A stretch of DNA of 64,000 bases from Paenibacillus algicola (GTDB lineage: Bacteria > Bacillota > Bacilli > Paenibacillales > Paenibacillaceae): assembly GCF_005577435.1 (NCBI RefSeq), contig NZ_CP040396.1, positions 881,501-945,500 on the forward strand. Direction: 5' to 3'. Both the position numbers and the translations under genes were made by a program. The notes under the pieces were generated by a model that ran no database searches, had not been told where the DNA came from, and saw nothing but the letters and a program-made list of their open reading frames with translations. The first letter of the stretch is position 1. Each line of letters begins with the position of its first letter. Shown piece after piece: positions 8,589 through 19,116 of this stretch.

Positions 8589-9866
8589 TTAGAAGTCTGT
8601 TCCCACCAAGCCGGACATGTCAGCAATGAACACCCGGCGGGTGCCTCCTACAAAGCCATTGAATACAAGATGCTTAAAATCTGGAGTCCAAGCAGGGTGA
8701 GGATCTACGCGAAGCGCATTCGTCACCTTCGTTCCCGGATTGGCGACAGGGATTCGAACGATTGTTGCTCCCCTACCCGACTGCAGATTAATAAAGCGCA
8801 GAGGCACCGTTCCATCGCCGAAGGCTACTTTCTCTTGCTCATAGGAGTCCGTCACCATATGCAATCCATTCGGATGGACGGTGGGGTGACCTGAGCCGGG
8901 AATGTTGTCGATGATCTTCTTCATATTGGAGCCATTCGCATCAACTTGGACCAATGACAATTGCTTGTCGTCATCCAGACATAGATTCATAGAGAGTCTC
9001 TGTCCGTCAGGGAACCAGTTAATATGATGACCGCCCTTCTTCCATTGCTCCGGCCCAACCGCGACACGAATGTCTCTGCCGTCTGTATTCATGGTGACAA
9101 CCCAAAACCGGAGACCCTCTGCGATTTTGTTCCATGGCTGCTGTTCATCTGTATGAAACCATCTCATGGTGAATAAAATACGATCGCCTTGCGGGTTGAA
9201 TTTGCAATGGAAGCCATAACATTCGCCATGCTTGTACATTTCCTTATCGATAGTAGGCTCGGCGCGGTCGAATACATCCTGAATGGAGACTAACAGCTTT
9301 CTCTCGCCGGTTTCTGTATCCAAAGTATATAAACCGTCATCATCCCGGAAGCCATAGTTACGCGGCACATGCTCGTCAGGAACAACGATGCCGTAACCAT
9401 ACTGCGTGCGTCGCATTCTCTTGGTGCATGCGGATATAATCGTTTTGCCGTCCGGTGAAATTTTGTAGATACTTCCCTTCATTATTTTTTTGTCCCCGGT
9501 ATGCGGGTTCAGACGTACACACAGCTCTTGCCACGTCTCTGGATCAACATCGTTGTAATAAATAAATTCGTCGTCAGGTCCCCAGTTGATGTTAGCGCCC
9601 AGCTGTGTCTCCCAGCCGTAGGTTGGAGAGACGATTCGCTCCTCCGCTGTATGCAAATCAACGAGCACAATATGAGCCGCTTCACCAGGCTCTGGCAGTC
9701 GCTGCTCTTGCGGCAGCTGAAGCAACGCGGCATAACGTCCGGAAGGGCTGATCGGCGAGGTGTCGAAAAAACGATGAAAGCAGCCATCTGTGTGAGGGGT
9801 TATACATCTTACCGGAACAAGTGGATTAAAGTCAGTATAGGTGGGGAAATCCTTGCTTATGTTCAC
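8589..9866 (-). CDS. PL22 oligogalacturonate lyase-like beta-propeller protein
   Basis: The 425-residue protein has repeated propeller blades such as INWFPDGQRLSMN, TVHPNGLHMV and PHPAWTPDFKHLVF. These align in order with the later blades of oligogalacturonate lyase as I recall it. That family cleaves unsaturated or saturated pectic disaccharides in the cytoplasm, and this protein likewise has no signal peptide. In the metal-binding segment recalled as Q-V-T-H-P-H, this protein reads L-R-V-D-P-H, so two ligands seem replaced. The activity may therefore differ. The GTG start has AGGAG 9 bases ahead. The gene is transcribed alone, opposite to its neighbours. Confidence 0.7.
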   Translation of the reverse strand: MNISKDFPTYTDFNPLVPVRCITPHTDGCFHRFFDTSPISPSGRYAALLQLPQEQRLPEPGEAAHIVLVDLHTAEERIVSPTYGWETQLGANINWGPDDEFIYYNDVDPETWQELCVRLNPHTGDKKIMKGSIYKISPDGKTIISACTKRMRRTQYGYGIVVPDEHVPRNYGFRDDDGLYTLDTETGERKLLVSIQDVFDRAEPTIDKEMYKHGECYGFHCKFNPQGDRILFTMRWFHTDEQQPWNKIAEGLRFWVVTMNTDGRDIRVAVGPEQWKKGGHHINWFPDGQRLSMNLCLDDDKQLSLVQVDANGSNMKKIIDNIPGSGHPTVHPNGLHMVTDSYEQEKVAFGDGTVPLRFINLQSGRGATIVRIPVANPGTKVTNALRVDPHPAWTPDFKHLVFNGFVGGTRRVFIADMSGLVGTDF

Positions 9867-10002
9867 TAGAGCTCACTCCTGTCAGTGTTATAGGCGGATC
9901 AAGTTAAGTTGTCCTGCTACTATTGTAAAGGCTGCATAGGGAGAAGTCTTTGCTTGGATGAAGGCATTATTTATCTGAAGGAAGGTTTTGTGCTGGTGGA
10001 AC

Positions 10003-10010
10003 GGGGGGGG
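10003..10010 (+). repeat. G8 homopolymer at the ribosome site of an AraC gene
   Basis: Eight consecutive G residues form the Shine-Dalgarno region 5 bases before the ATG at 10016. Length slippage here would change ribosome spacing or strength. Confidence 0.6.
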
Positions 10011-10015
10011 TGCCT

Positions 10016-10861
10016 ATGCACAAATTGGAGATAGAGTTGATCTGGGTATCGCGATATGACTACGAAAAAGGTATACAACTGGCTGTGCACGCTCATGACT
10101 ATTATCAAATCATTTATTTGATTAATGGAGACATTAATTTCTCATATGGAGGGGAGCCATATCCGTTAAATCGTGGGTATTGCGCCGTTATTTCTCCTGG
10201 AGTAGAACATGGCTTTATTCATGATAACCAATCAGTTGTCAAAACACTTGATGTCAAATTCCGCATTCACAGCACCAGGTTAAACCAACTGATGAAGCAA
10301 ATTATTGGACTGCATGCGACGGTGCCCAAGGAAATGGTGGTTTTGCTGGAGCAGATCAAATATGAGGGAACGCATCAACAGCCTTTTTTTCGCGAGATGG
10401 CCAGCTTGAATTTGTTGAAAATCGTGTACATGCTCCATAGAAAATCAACAGAGGCACAGACCTTCAGTCATAGCCGCTTATTAGGTATGGAGGTATTGTC
10501 TGGGACGGAAGATGGACAGGCAATCGTTGAGCGGACAAAGGAATATATTCAGCATCACTATTCGGGCGAGCTGCGAGTGGCGGATATGGCGAAACGCATC
10601 GGGTTTCATAAAAATTACATGGGACAAATGTTCAAGCGAGTATGCGGGCAATCGATCTCCATGTATATCAAAGAGCTCCGAATCGGGAAGGCCAAGGAAT
10701 TACTGACCTATTCGGAACTGACGCTTAAAGAAATTGCACCGGAGGTAGGCTTTAAAAACATACATCATTTTAATCGCGTGTTTAAGCAGGTAGAAGGAAT
10801 TAGTCCTGGACAGTGGAAGCGGAAGGAAATTCAGGGCATACGCAAGGACATTCATTTTTGA
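10016..10861 (+). CDS. AraC-family transcriptional regulator
   Basis: The 281-residue protein has an N-terminal cupin-type domain (HAHDYYQIIYLINGD, then RGYCAVISPGVEH). Its C-terminal AraC double HTH (about 175-275) includes IGFHKNYMGQMFKRVCG and IAPEVGFKNIHHFNRVFKQ. The ATG at 10016 is chosen because the G8 tract provides a ribosome site at suitable spacing; the in-frame GTG two codons earlier overlaps that tract. The GH78-like gene follows 37 bases later on the same strand. Co-transcription and control of the rhamnosidase by this regulator are likely. Confidence 0.85.
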   Translation: MHKLEIELIWVSRYDYEKGIQLAVHAHDYYQIIYLINGDINFSYGGEPYPLNRGYCAVISPGVEHGFIHDNQSVVKTLDVKFRIHSTRLNQLMKQIIGLHATVPKEMVVLLEQIKYEGTHQQPFFREMASLNLLKIVYMLHRKSTEAQTFSHSRLLGMEVLSGTEDGQAIVERTKEYIQHHYSGELRVADMAKRIGFHKNYMGQMFKRVCGQSISMYIKELRIGKAKELLTYSELTLKEIAPEVGFKNIHHFNRVFKQVEGISPGQWKRKEIQGIRKDIHF

Positions 10862-10898
10862 TTCGAGCATATAAGGATCATGCCAAAGGAGCGATAAC

Positions 10899-13091
10899 AT
10901 GGATAAAGTATGGTCAGCAAGCTGGTTAATGGATAAGGCGTTTGAAGGGGTGTCCCCTCCTGACAATCTCTTTCATAAAGAACAGAGCAAGCCTGTTGCT
11001 ATAGAGCACAGAGTGGATCTAGCCAATCGTCACTGGTTAATTAGGAAATCGTTCGAGCTGGATAAAAGCATGAAGCGCGCTGTACTGGATATTACAGCTG
11101 ATGATTACTACAAGCTATATATCAATGGGCATCTGGCAGGTCAAGGACCAGCCCAGTCTACATTTGATCATTACTATTATAATCGTTACGATGTGACGGA
11201 GCTTCTTCGTCCTGGGCCCAATGTAATTGCTGTTCACGTCTATTATCACGGATTAATCTGCAGAGCGTATAACAGTGGTGACAATCGGCAAGGTATGATT
11301 GCTGAGCTTCGAATCGATGATGAGGTATTCGTGCATACGGATTCAACCTGGAGATGCTGGAATACGGAAGAATACGGTCACGGTGAAATCATAGGGTATG
11401 ATACACAATTTGGAGAGCCCCTTGACCTGCGGCTCAAGCAGCCGGAATGGAAAGCCAATGGATTTGACGACTCTTCATGGGAAGAGGCTGTTGTCCAATC
11501 CACCGATCATGTGCTGTATCTGCAGCCTACCCCTCCTGTATCGGTATATGAGAAGTCTCCTGTTCAAATAATACAAGCGGCGCCGGGGCATTACCGCATA
11601 GATTTTGGCGAAGAAGTGACGGGACAAGTGAAGTTCACTGCTAGCGGACAGGCTGGAAACAAAATTGAGGTTCGATATGGTGAAGAGCTTCAGGACGATG
11701 GCGCTGTTCGTTATGAGATGAGATGTAATTGTACTTATCAAGAGGTATGCACCTTGTCGGGTGGCGTTGACGAGTTTGAGTTTTTTGATTACAAAGCGTT
11801 CCGTTATGTAGAGCTATTGTCTTATGAACCGGGGATTCACGTTGATTTGACGAGTATAGCAGCAATCGTGAGGCATTACCCGATGAAGGAGGACGCATGT
11901 ATCTTCGAATCCTCTGACTCTTTGTTAAACAATATTTGGTCAATCTGTCGGAATGGGGTGAAATATGGCTCTCAAGAGGGGTATGTGGATTGTCCGTCGC
12001 GCGAGAAGGGACAGTACTTGGGAGACAATACAATAATAGCTCCATCCCAAGCCTACTTAAGCGGCGATCTTAGATTATTCCGTAAAGCGTTACTGGATTA
12101 TGTCATCCTCTCCTCCAAGGTTTGCCCAGGACTTATGGCTGTTGCACCCGGACATTACATGCAAGAAATTGCCGATTTTTCTCTGCAATGGCCAGTGCAG
12201 CTGTTGAAATATTACAAAATGAGCGGCGATATTCAATTTCTACGTGAGATGTATCCGCATGCTTTAGGGATATTAGAGCATTTCGCTGCCTATGAAAGAT
12301 GTGACGGACTCCTGGAGCGGGTGACGGATAAATGGAACCTGGTAGACTGGCCGGAGGGGCTTAGAGACGGATACGATTTTGATCTAAGAAAGCCGGTTGG
12401 CGCTGGCTGTCACAATGTTTTAAATGCCTTTTATTATGGAGCCCATGAAACGGTGGCGGAGATTAGCAGCATCCTCGGTGAATGTTCAGATGAGCAAAAG
12501 CTGACAAGCTTGTATCATGCCTATATTAAGACCTTCTATAATGAGGAAACCGGCTTGTTCGTCGATGCAGAAGGCTCCACTCATTCCTCTTTACATTCTA
12601 ATGCATTAGCACTGTTATTCGGATTAGTACCTTCTGGGAAGAAACAACCTGTAATCGAATTTATTCGGAAAAAGCGTCTGTCTTGCGGTGTATATATGGC
12701 ATATTTTGTCCTGAAAGCTCTTACATCTGCAGGTGAACATGAGCTTGCATACGATTTGATTACATCCACGGATGAAAATTCCTGGGCGACAATGATCAAG
12801 GAAGGTGCCACTACCTGCTTTGAGAGCTGGTCCAAAGAGCATAAGTGGAATACAAGTTTGTGTCATCCATGGGCTAGTGCTCCAATATTAATTCTAATAG
12901 AAGATTTTATTGGTCTGTCATCGGCAGAACCGGGCTGGACGAAGATCGGATTCAACCCAAGTATTCCTCAAGCGCTTGAAGCTTTTCAGCTAGAAATCGA
13001 GACGCTAGCAGGTCGAATAGAGGTACATTATAAAGAAAAAAATATCCAGCTTATTGTAGATAACGGAGCGAATAAGTATATTTACGGATAG
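10899..13091 (+). CDS. GH78-like alpha-L-rhamnosidase
   Basis: The 730-residue enzyme has N-terminal beta-sandwich domains (about 40-310, with LYINGHLAGQGPAQSTFDHY and the RIDFGEEVTGQVKF segment). An (alpha/alpha)6 catalytic barrel follows (about 330-650). The barrel opens with the family-typical VDCPSREKGQYLGD, and DWPEG lies in the active-site region. Alpha-L-rhamnosidases remove terminal rhamnose from plant or algal glycans. No signal peptide is present, so it should act on imported oligosaccharides. It lies downstream of an AraC gene and ends before a strong terminator. The exact substrate is not readable. Confidence 0.8.
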   Translation: MDKVWSASWLMDKAFEGVSPPDNLFHKEQSKPVAIEHRVDLANRHWLIRKSFELDKSMKRAVLDITADDYYKLYINGHLAGQGPAQSTFDHYYYNRYDVTELLRPGPNVIAVHVYYHGLICRAYNSGDNRQGMIAELRIDDEVFVHTDSTWRCWNTEEYGHGEIIGYDTQFGEPLDLRLKQPEWKANGFDDSSWEEAVVQSTDHVLYLQPTPPVSVYEKSPVQIIQAAPGHYRIDFGEEVTGQVKFTASGQAGNKIEVRYGEELQDDGAVRYEMRCNCTYQEVCTLSGGVDEFEFFDYKAFRYVELLSYEPGIHVDLTSIAAIVRHYPMKEDACIFESSDSLLNNIWSICRNGVKYGSQEGYVDCPSREKGQYLGDNTIIAPSQAYLSGDLRLFRKALLDYVILSSKVCPGLMAVAPGHYMQEIADFSLQWPVQLLKYYKMSGDIQFLREMYPHALGILEHFAAYERCDGLLERVTDKWNLVDWPEGLRDGYDFDLRKPVGAGCHNVLNAFYYGAHETVAEISSILGECSDEQKLTSLYHAYIKTFYNEETGLFVDAEGSTHSSLHSNALALLFGLVPSGKKQPVIEFIRKKRLSCGVYMAYFVLKALTSAGEHELAYDLITSTDENSWATMIKEGATTCFESWSKEHKWNTSLCHPWASAPILILIEDFIGLSSAEPGWTKIGFNPSIPQALEAFQLEIETLAGRIEVHYKEKNIQLIVDNGANKYIYG

Positions 13092-13186
13092 ATGGCACCT
13101 CTAAACGATCCAATGGGTGGTGGTGAACATTGGTTGCGTTTCAACTCGCGCTCGTAAATTTCTCAAAACCAAAGGCGGAAATTGAA

Positions 13187-13214
13187 AGCAGGGGCGGTGA
13201 GCCCCTGCTTTTTT
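13187..13214 (+). terminator. Rho-independent terminator after the GH78-like gene
   Basis: AGCAGGGGC (13187-13195) and GCCCCTGCT (13201-13209) form a perfect 9-bp stem with a GGTGA loop and a run of T. The rest of the 13092-13388 gap shows no gene. Confidence 0.9.
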
Positions 13215-13388
13215 ACTATACAAGGTCAAACACTCATCAGCCCTCGCCTTGATGTCTTTTCACGGTCGTATTTATGTCGAAGCATGGCATCCCATGTAAG
13301 AAAAAAGTAAGAACTCTTTGCTAGAATGAGATCCATATTGTGATGGGTGAAGCCGTCATATTTTTAACTCTAGGGAGGAGAACAAAGG

Positions 13389-16300
13389 ATGAAACAACAA
13401 AAATGGTTGGTTTGGATGCTGATCAGCTTGATGGTGTTCAGTATGTTTCCGTCTTCGGTTAGTGAAGCAGATTCTATGGACAATCCGTTTCTGAATGCCG
13501 TAGAAGTGGAGGTGGATCGAGATGATCATGTCTATGTCCGCACTCATAATGGGCAGACAGGATTTCTGAAAAAAGTGGATCGGACTACGAGTGTTGTGAC
13601 GGATGTTTATGCAGATGTAGCCGCTTTTACAGTAGATGGTGCAGGGAATATATATATTGTTAAAGAAACCAATGGGGATTTGCTGAAAATCGATACGAAT
13701 CAGCATGAAACTCATATCGCTACGGATATTCCTCCGAAGTTCACAGGGGTTACAGGTAATGGGGTTTTTTACTACATAAACAACAATACTGTTCATAGCA
13801 TAGACACGAGGGAGAGTGATCCCCAGCCTCAACCGGTGCCCGAGATCCCTGCAGACGGGGTTAGAGCCATGAGTACAGGGGGAGACGGGAATGTATATGT
13901 TATTGCTACAGGTGATCAGAATGATTATAACTTATACACGATAACAGACATGAGCATAACCCATAAAACGTTAACATCTAGCGAGCAGTTTGTTGATTTT
14001 ATGTATCCAGCCATGACGGTCGATAAGCAAGGACAAGTTTATATTACCAATAAGGACGGTCCACCAGCTCTATGGAAAGTGAGAAATAATGGATTCTTGG
14101 AGACCGCTTTCCCAGAGAGAAATATTCCATCGATCGAACAAAGTGTGGCCATAGACAGCAATAATATTCTATATGTGACACGATGGGACAACCAATATAA
14201 TTCGAAAATCGTGAAAACCATTGATGAGCAAGGCAAAGTCGCAGCTTATGAACCGCACAAGGTACCGGTCTATGACCCTGTAGCCGAAGCCAACAACGCA
14301 GCAAGCTATTCAGCAATGCGGGCAGTGCTGGAGCATCCTGCGACAGGAAATGCATTAGATACTGACATCGCACAATTCCTAGATGAGTCGATAAGAGAAG
14401 TGTATGGTTTTCTCATGAAGGGATGGACGTACAACAACCTGTCGGATACCAGTAAAAATCTCATAGCAGACAATTTGGTGTCATTCAAGGAATACACCAA
14501 TTATGAAAGTGTGGATGAGATCCGAAGTGATTTTGAAGAAACGCTGCCTTTAATGATGATATTATTCCTCCCGATCGAAAGTGATGATCATGGAATCGTA
14601 GCAGCATCATTGGAGCTTTCACTCAGCATGCTCGAGTTAGTTACGGAGGAACATCCGCTCAATGATATCCAGTATAAGGTTGTAGCCCAGCGCCTTATTG
14701 ACAACCAGCCGTATGTCTACGAGGATATTATCCCGATGAATACAGACGTTGAAAAAGATAACATTATACGGGTGTTTTTTGGAAGTCACATCCCTGCTGT
14801 TGCACCATTAGGTGATGTGTTGATCAACAAAGGAGATTCCGTAACGATAGATTACTCTAATGTATATCCTGGCGGAATCTTAACCGCTGTCGCTGAGGAC
14901 CAGGACCTTTCTGCAGTGACTGTAAGTAACAATACAGGCAGTGCTTTTGACATTAAAGGTTTAACTGAAACCCGTGCTGCAGCCATTACGATCACGTATA
15001 GGGATACCGCGGGCCATGAACTATTCTCTGGCAACATGTCGGCAGGTGTCCTTGCTGAACCGGTCTACCGCATTGGAGAACTTGCGGACCTGACCGCAAA
15101 GTCTGTAACGGCAGGCTATGCATCAGGAACTCAGGAGACGAAGTCGGCAGTTGTACGGAACACGGGAACCGAAGCTCTGGAGAACCTGAAGGTGGCATTG
15201 ACCGCAGGGGATGTGGATGATTTTGAGCTGACTCCGGTCGAGCAAGTGCTGCAACCTGGGGAAGAGGGAAGCTTCACAGTTAAGGCAAAGGACGGCTTGG
15301 CAGCAGGAACCTACATGGCAACGATTACGTTGACGGCGGATCACCTGTCGAGCGTGACATTGAACGTCAAACAAGTTGTACATCCACAGCCGGCGCCTCC
15401 AGCGCCTAATCCACCAGCTACACTGCCTCCAGTAGAAACACCGCCTTCGACTTCAGTCCCGAGTCAGCCTGGGTCTCAAGCGGTGGAGGTTCTGGTAAAC
15501 GGAAAGGTTGAAAAAGCGGGAACCCTCATTCAGTCAACCGCAGGTAACCGATCTGTCGCGACGGTTGTGGTAGATCCGGAGAAGCTGAATGAAAAGCTGG
15601 CCGCTGAAGGAGATCATGCCATTGTGACCATTCCGGTTCCAGGCAAAGCGAGCCTTGTCATTGGTGAGTTGAATGGGCAGATGGTGAAAAATATGGAACA
15701 GAAGCAGGCGATAATCCAGATTCAAACGGACAAAGCGGCTTACACGATACCTGCAGGGCAAATCAATATGGATGCCATTTCTAACCAGATTGGCCAGGAG
15801 GTTAAGCTCTCAGATATCAAAATTCAGATTTCAATGGCGGATGCCCATGAAGATATGAAGCAGGCTGTTCAACAGGCTGCGGCGGATGGGGGATTCAGCA
15901 TTGCTGTTCCGCCCGTGGATTTTTCCATTCAGGCCTCTTATCAAGAAAAAATCGTGGATATTCAGAGCTTCGACACTTATGTTGAGCGTTCCTTGAAGCT
16001 GCCGGCGGGGGTAGATCCTTCCCAAATTACAACCGGCATTGTTATAGATGTCGATGGAAGCATCCGGCATGTGCCTACGAAAGTAGTGGAAGCTAACGGA
16101 GGGTATTCGGTCGTTATGAACAGCTTGACGAACAGCACTTACGCGGTGATTTGGCACCCCGTGGAATTTAGTGATACTGCGGAGCATTGGTCCAAAGACG
16201 CTGTCCATGATATGGGCTCCAGAATGATTGTGAACGGGACGGGAAAAGGTGTGTTTAGCCCGAACCAGGAGATCACACGTGCAGAGCTTGCTGCTATCAT

Positions 16301-16727
16301 GGTTCAGGCTTTGGGATTGAAGGCTGAAGAGGGATCTACAGCCTTTGCGGATGTAGAAGCCTCTGCTTGGTATGCAGGCGCAGTTGAAGCTGCATTTCAA
16401 TACGGGCTCATTAGCGGCTTCCAGGACGGCTTGTTCCATCCAACGGATAAGGTCACTCGGGAGCAAGCGATGGTTATGCTGTCGCGAGCCATGACGCTTA
16501 CAGGCTTGTACGAGAATGTAGAGCAGCAGCATGTGAAGGAGATTCTGGCTCACTTTGCGGATGGAGCACAGATTGCGGATTGGGCTAAGAGCCAAGCGGC
16601 CAATGCCCTGCAAGCAGGTATCATTCACGGCAAGGGCGGTCAAAAGCTTGCACCGAAGGATGCGATCACCCGGGCAGAAGCTGCAGCGATCGTGCAAAGG
16701 CTCTTGCAAGAATCGGGACTCATTTAG
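13389..16727 (+). CDS. Secreted cell-surface protein with beta-propeller-like N-terminus and three SLH domains
   Basis: The 1112-residue protein has a signal peptide (about 1-27). Repeat segments resembling an NHL/WD-type propeller follow (about 30-290, such as VDGAGNIYIVKE and VDKQGQVYITNKDG). An all-beta region with an Ig-like domain comes next (about 480-660), then a Pro-rich linker (about 667-695). A further domain seen in Paenibacillus surface proteins leads to three C-terminal SLH domains (about 933-978, 995-1036 and 1060-1106). SLH domains bind pyruvylated cell-wall polymer, so the protein is displayed on the surface. No catalytic motif was recognised. It is monocistronic, with GGGAGGAG before the ATG and a terminator after the stop. 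Confidence 0.85.
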   Translation: MKQQKWLVWMLISLMVFSMFPSSVSEADSMDNPFLNAVEVEVDRDDHVYVRTHNGQTGFLKKVDRTTSVVTDVYADVAAFTVDGAGNIYIVKETNGDLLKIDTNQHETHIATDIPPKFTGVTGNGVFYYINNNTVHSIDTRESDPQPQPVPEIPADGVRAMSTGGDGNVYVIATGDQNDYNLYTITDMSITHKTLTSSEQFVDFMYPAMTVDKQGQVYITNKDGPPALWKVRNNGFLETAFPERNIPSIEQSVAIDSNNILYVTRWDNQYNSKIVKTIDEQGKVAAYEPHKVPVYDPVAEANNAASYSAMRAVLEHPATGNALDTDIAQFLDESIREVYGFLMKGWTYNNLSDTSKNLIADNLVSFKEYTNYESVDEIRSDFEETLPLMMILFLPIESDDHGIVAASLELSLSMLELVTEEHPLNDIQYKVVAQRLIDNQPYVYEDIIPMNTDVEKDNIIRVFFGSHIPAVAPLGDVLINKGDSVTIDYSNVYPGGILTAVAEDQDLSAVTVSNNTGSAFDIKGLTETRAAAITITYRDTAGHELFSGNMSAGVLAEPVYRIGELADLTAKSVTAGYASGTQETKSAVVRNTGTEALENLKVALTAGDVDDFELTPVEQVLQPGEEGSFTVKAKDGLAAGTYMATITLTADHLSSVTLNVKQVVHPQPAPPAPNPPATLPPVETPPSTSVPSQPGSQAVEVLVNGKVEKAGTLIQSTAGNRSVATVVVDPEKLNEKLAAEGDHAIVTIPVPGKASLVIGELNGQMVKNMEQKQAIIQIQTDKAAYTIPAGQINMDAISNQIGQEVKLSDIKIQISMADAHEDMKQAVQQAAADGGFSIAVPPVDFSIQASYQEKIVDIQSFDTYVERSLKLPAGVDPSQITTGIVIDVDGSIRHVPTKVVEANGGYSVVMNSLTNSTYAVIWHPVEFSDTAEHWSKDAVHDMGSRMIVNGTGKGVFSPNQEITRAELAAIMVQALGLKAEEGSTAFADVEASAWYAGAVEAAFQYGLISGFQDGLFHPTDKVTREQAMVMLSRAMTLTGLYENVEQQHVKEILAHFADGAQIADWAKSQAANALQAGIIHGKGGQKLAPKDAITRAEAAAIVQRLLQESGLI

Positions 16728-16766
16728 ATTAGAGATGTGGATGAAGCTCCATCGCTATACCCCTAT

Positions 16767-16800
16767 AGACCGTGCATGTCATATGCACGGTCTTGTTTTA
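16767..16800 (+). terminator. Rho-independent terminator after the SLH protein gene
   Basis: AGACCGTGCAT (16767-16777) and ATGCACGGTCT (16783-16793) form a perfect 11-bp stem with a 5-base loop, followed by TGTTTTA. Confidence 0.85.
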
Positions 16801-16883
16801 ATTGGAGCAGGTTTGGCTCGTGCAATTTTTTTCGCTTTATATGATAATAAGAAGCACAGTTAGCAGTAGGGGGGCCAACAGTC

Positions 16884-17957
16884 TTGTCCAAAAAAGTAAC
16901 CATGCAGCACATTGCGGACTCCTTAGGCGTCTCCAAGTTTGTCGTATCAAAGGCGCTGTCGGGAAAAGAAGGTGTCAGCGACGCTACCAAAGCGCGGGTA
17001 ATGGAGACAGCAGCCCAGCTGGGCTATTTTAATCAGAAAAACGGCTATCTAAAAGCACCTCTGCCCACCAAGTCAGAGGTCTCTGATCCGCAGCGGAATT
17101 CTGTGCTGGTGCTGATGCCCAACATTCGTTTTCAGACCAAGACCTCCGCTTATTGGGGGCGGATCCTGGAAGGAATCTCGGAGAAGCTGGATCACGAGGG
17201 CGTCGGGATGGTCATTGTGGCAGAACAAAGTGTAGAGCATTTCATGCAGCTGCTGAATCCCAAAGCGCTCATGGGAATCATCGGAGTGGGGGAGGTGGCT
17301 GCGCCGTTACTGCTGGAGGCTCACCGCTTGGGGCTGCCGATTGTGCTGATTGACCACGAGGATGAGCTCATTCCCGCAGATACCTTGTTTGCTGACAATT
17401 TTGAGAGCATGCACCGATTGACACGGCACCTCATTGGAACCGGACACCGGGAGCTTGTCTTTGTAGGTGATGCGCGATATTCCAGAAGCTTCTATGATCG
17501 GTATCTCGGATTTAACAGAGCGATGGAGGAAGCGGGAATTGTGGAGCCTGCAGCGGGCAGCAGTGCAGCGCACTACTTGCCCGTACAGGGGTTTGAGAAG
17601 GAGCATTTCATAGATTCCATCACCCGGTGGGCGGCAGAGAAAATGGATAACGGAAAAATGCCCGCGGCACTCGTCTGCGCCAACGACCAGATCGCGCTGG
17701 CAGCACTGACGGTGCTGCAACGCTTGAACTGCGCGGTGCCTGATGATGTCTCTGTAACCGGCTTCGATCATATCGAGGATACAGATCGGACCAGCCCGCG
17801 CATCACCACGGTGCGGGTGCCGAAGCATGCATTGGGCAGACGGGCGGTGGAGCTGCTGCAGCGGCGAGTCCATGAACGGGAAGCGCCGGCAGAAAAGGTC
17901 CTGCTCGCCTGTGAGCTGCTATACCGGGAAAGCTCAGGCTTGGGCAAGCAGCGCTAG
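16884..17957 (+). CDS. LacI-family transcriptional regulator
   Basis: The 357-residue protein begins with a LacI-type HTH ([21 protein letters not shown], about 7-27) and continues with a periplasmic-binding-protein-like effector domain (about 75-345). The TTG start is supported by AGGGGGG 9 bases upstream. The gene converges on the GH130 gene and overlaps its 3' end by 24 bases. A sugar-responsive repressor of the GH130/epimerase operon is the simplest role. Palindromes at the epimerase promoter could be its operator. Both links are inferred. Confidence 0.9.
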   Translation: MSKKVTMQHIADSLGVSKFVVSKALSGKEGVSDATKARVMETAAQLGYFNQKNGYLKAPLPTKSEVSDPQRNSVLVLMPNIRFQTKTSAYWGRILEGISEKLDHEGVGMVIVAEQSVEHFMQLLNPKALMGIIGVGEVAAPLLLEAHRLGLPIVLIDHEDELIPADTLFADNFESMHRLTRHLIGTGHRELVFVGDARYSRSFYDRYLGFNRAMEEAGIVEPAAGSSAAHYLPVQGFEKEHFIDSITRWAAEKMDNGKMPAALVCANDQIALAALTVLQRLNCAVPDDVSVTGFDHIEDTDRTSPRITTVRVPKHALGRRAVELLQRRVHEREAPAEKVLLACELLYRESSGLGKQR

Positions 17958-19115
17958 GTTGCGGTCAATGAGCTCTAGTCGCTGCTGAACACAGGCATAA
18001 GAGCGGAGCGGATCCTCCGGAGTGTGCATGACGTAGTCCAGCAAACGTTCTATAGTGGTGGATGCGACATGGCAGCGGGTATCAGAGGAAGCATAATAAA
18101 TGTATACCTCACCATTCGGGTGCGCCACGACGCCATTACAGAACAACACATTGGATACATCGCCGATCCGCTCTTCCCCTTCCGGTGCAAGCAGATGGCC
18201 TGCCGGGCGGTGAGTGACCTTCTCCGGCTGGTCGAGATCGGACAAGAAGGCGTACAGGACATAGCGAAGTCCGGCCGCTGTATTCCGCACGCCGTGGGCG
18301 ATATGCAGCCAGCCCTGTTCGGTCTTGATCGGTGCAGGGCCCTGGCCGTTCTTGACCTCCTTGATCGTATGATAATGCCGCTCATCCATAATCTGCTCCT
18401 GCTGAATGACGGCCTGTTCTATAGAATCCGACAGTCCCCAGCCAATGCCGCCGCCGGATCCGGTGTCGATGAAGCCGTCTTGCGGCCGGGTATAAAAGGC
18501 GTATTTGCCATTCACAAATTCCGGGTGCAGCACCACATTCCGCTGCTGATTGGAGTTGGTCTTCAGATCGGCAAGCCGCTCCCAGGTTACAAGGTCCTTC
18601 GTCCGGGCAATCCCGCACTGAGCAATGGCGCTCGACAGGTCGCCATGCGGCGCATCCGGATCTTTACGCTCTGTACAGAACAGTCCGTAAATCCAGCCAT
18701 CTTCATGCTGAACCAGGCGCATATCGTAGACATTTACATCTGGATTATCGGTCTCCGGCATGACCAGAGGGCGGTCCCAGAACCGAAAGCCTTCTACAGG
18801 GCTGTCGCTTTCCGCGATGGCAAAAAACGATTTGCGGTCAGTCCCTTCTACACGAGCGGCTAAGTAGTATTTATGATTGAGATAAATCGCGCCTGGGTTA
18901 AACACGCAGTGTACCCCGATCCGCTCCATGAAATAAGGATTGCTCTCCTCATTGTAGTCGTACTTCCAATGCAGCGGCGCATGAGCTGCGGTAAGCACGG
19001 GATGCTCATAGCGTTCCAGAACGCCATTGCTCAGAGCTTCCGGGCGGTTGCTTCTTGTCACTAACGCTTCATACTGCTCTGTCAATGCTTTTTTTCTCTC
19101 TTGAAATAGACTCAT
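17934..19115 (-). CDS. 4-O-beta-D-mannosyl-D-glucose phosphorylase (GH130)
   Basis: The 393-residue protein matches mannosylglucose phosphorylases along its whole length. It carries [14 protein letters not shown] with the catalytic Asp, [31 protein letters not shown] and [13 protein letters not shown]. The reaction converts 4-O-beta-mannosyl-glucose and phosphate to mannose 1-phosphate and glucose in the cytoplasm. The ATG at 19115 has GGAGG 8 bases upstream, so the longer open frame is not used. It starts one base after the stop of the AGE epimerase, so the two are translationally close and functionally linked. Its 3' end overlaps the convergent LacI gene. Confidence 0.92.
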   Translation of the reverse strand: MSLFQERKKALTEQYEALVTRSNRPEALSNGVLERYEHPVLTAAHAPLHWKYDYNEESNPYFMERIGVHCVFNPGAIYLNHKYYLAARVEGTDRKSFFAIAESDSPVEGFRFWDRPLVMPETDNPDVNVYDMRLVQHEDGWIYGLFCTERKDPDAPHGDLSSAIAQCGIARTKDLVTWERLADLKTNSNQQRNVVLHPEFVNGKYAFYTRPQDGFIDTGSGGGIGWGLSDSIEQAVIQQEQIMDERHYHTIKEVKNGQGPAPIKTEQGWLHIAHGVRNTAAGLRYVLYAFLSDLDQPEKVTHRPAGHLLAPEGEERIGDVSNVLFCNGVVAHPNGEVYIYYASSDTRCHVASTTIERLLDYVMHTPEDPLRSYACVQQRLELIDRNLALLAQA

Positions 19116-19116
19116 T

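Noticed and set aside
15831..16709. 292-residue open frame on the minus strand
   Set aside because: It lies wholly antisense to the SLH protein gene, has no ribosome site and encodes no recognisable domain.
16555..16863. 102-residue frame overlapping the SLH gene end
   Set aside because: It passes through the SLH gene stop and terminator in another frame and has no start signal.
18024..18863. 279-residue open frame on the plus strand
   Set aside because: It is antisense to the GH130 gene, whose family match is clear along its full length.
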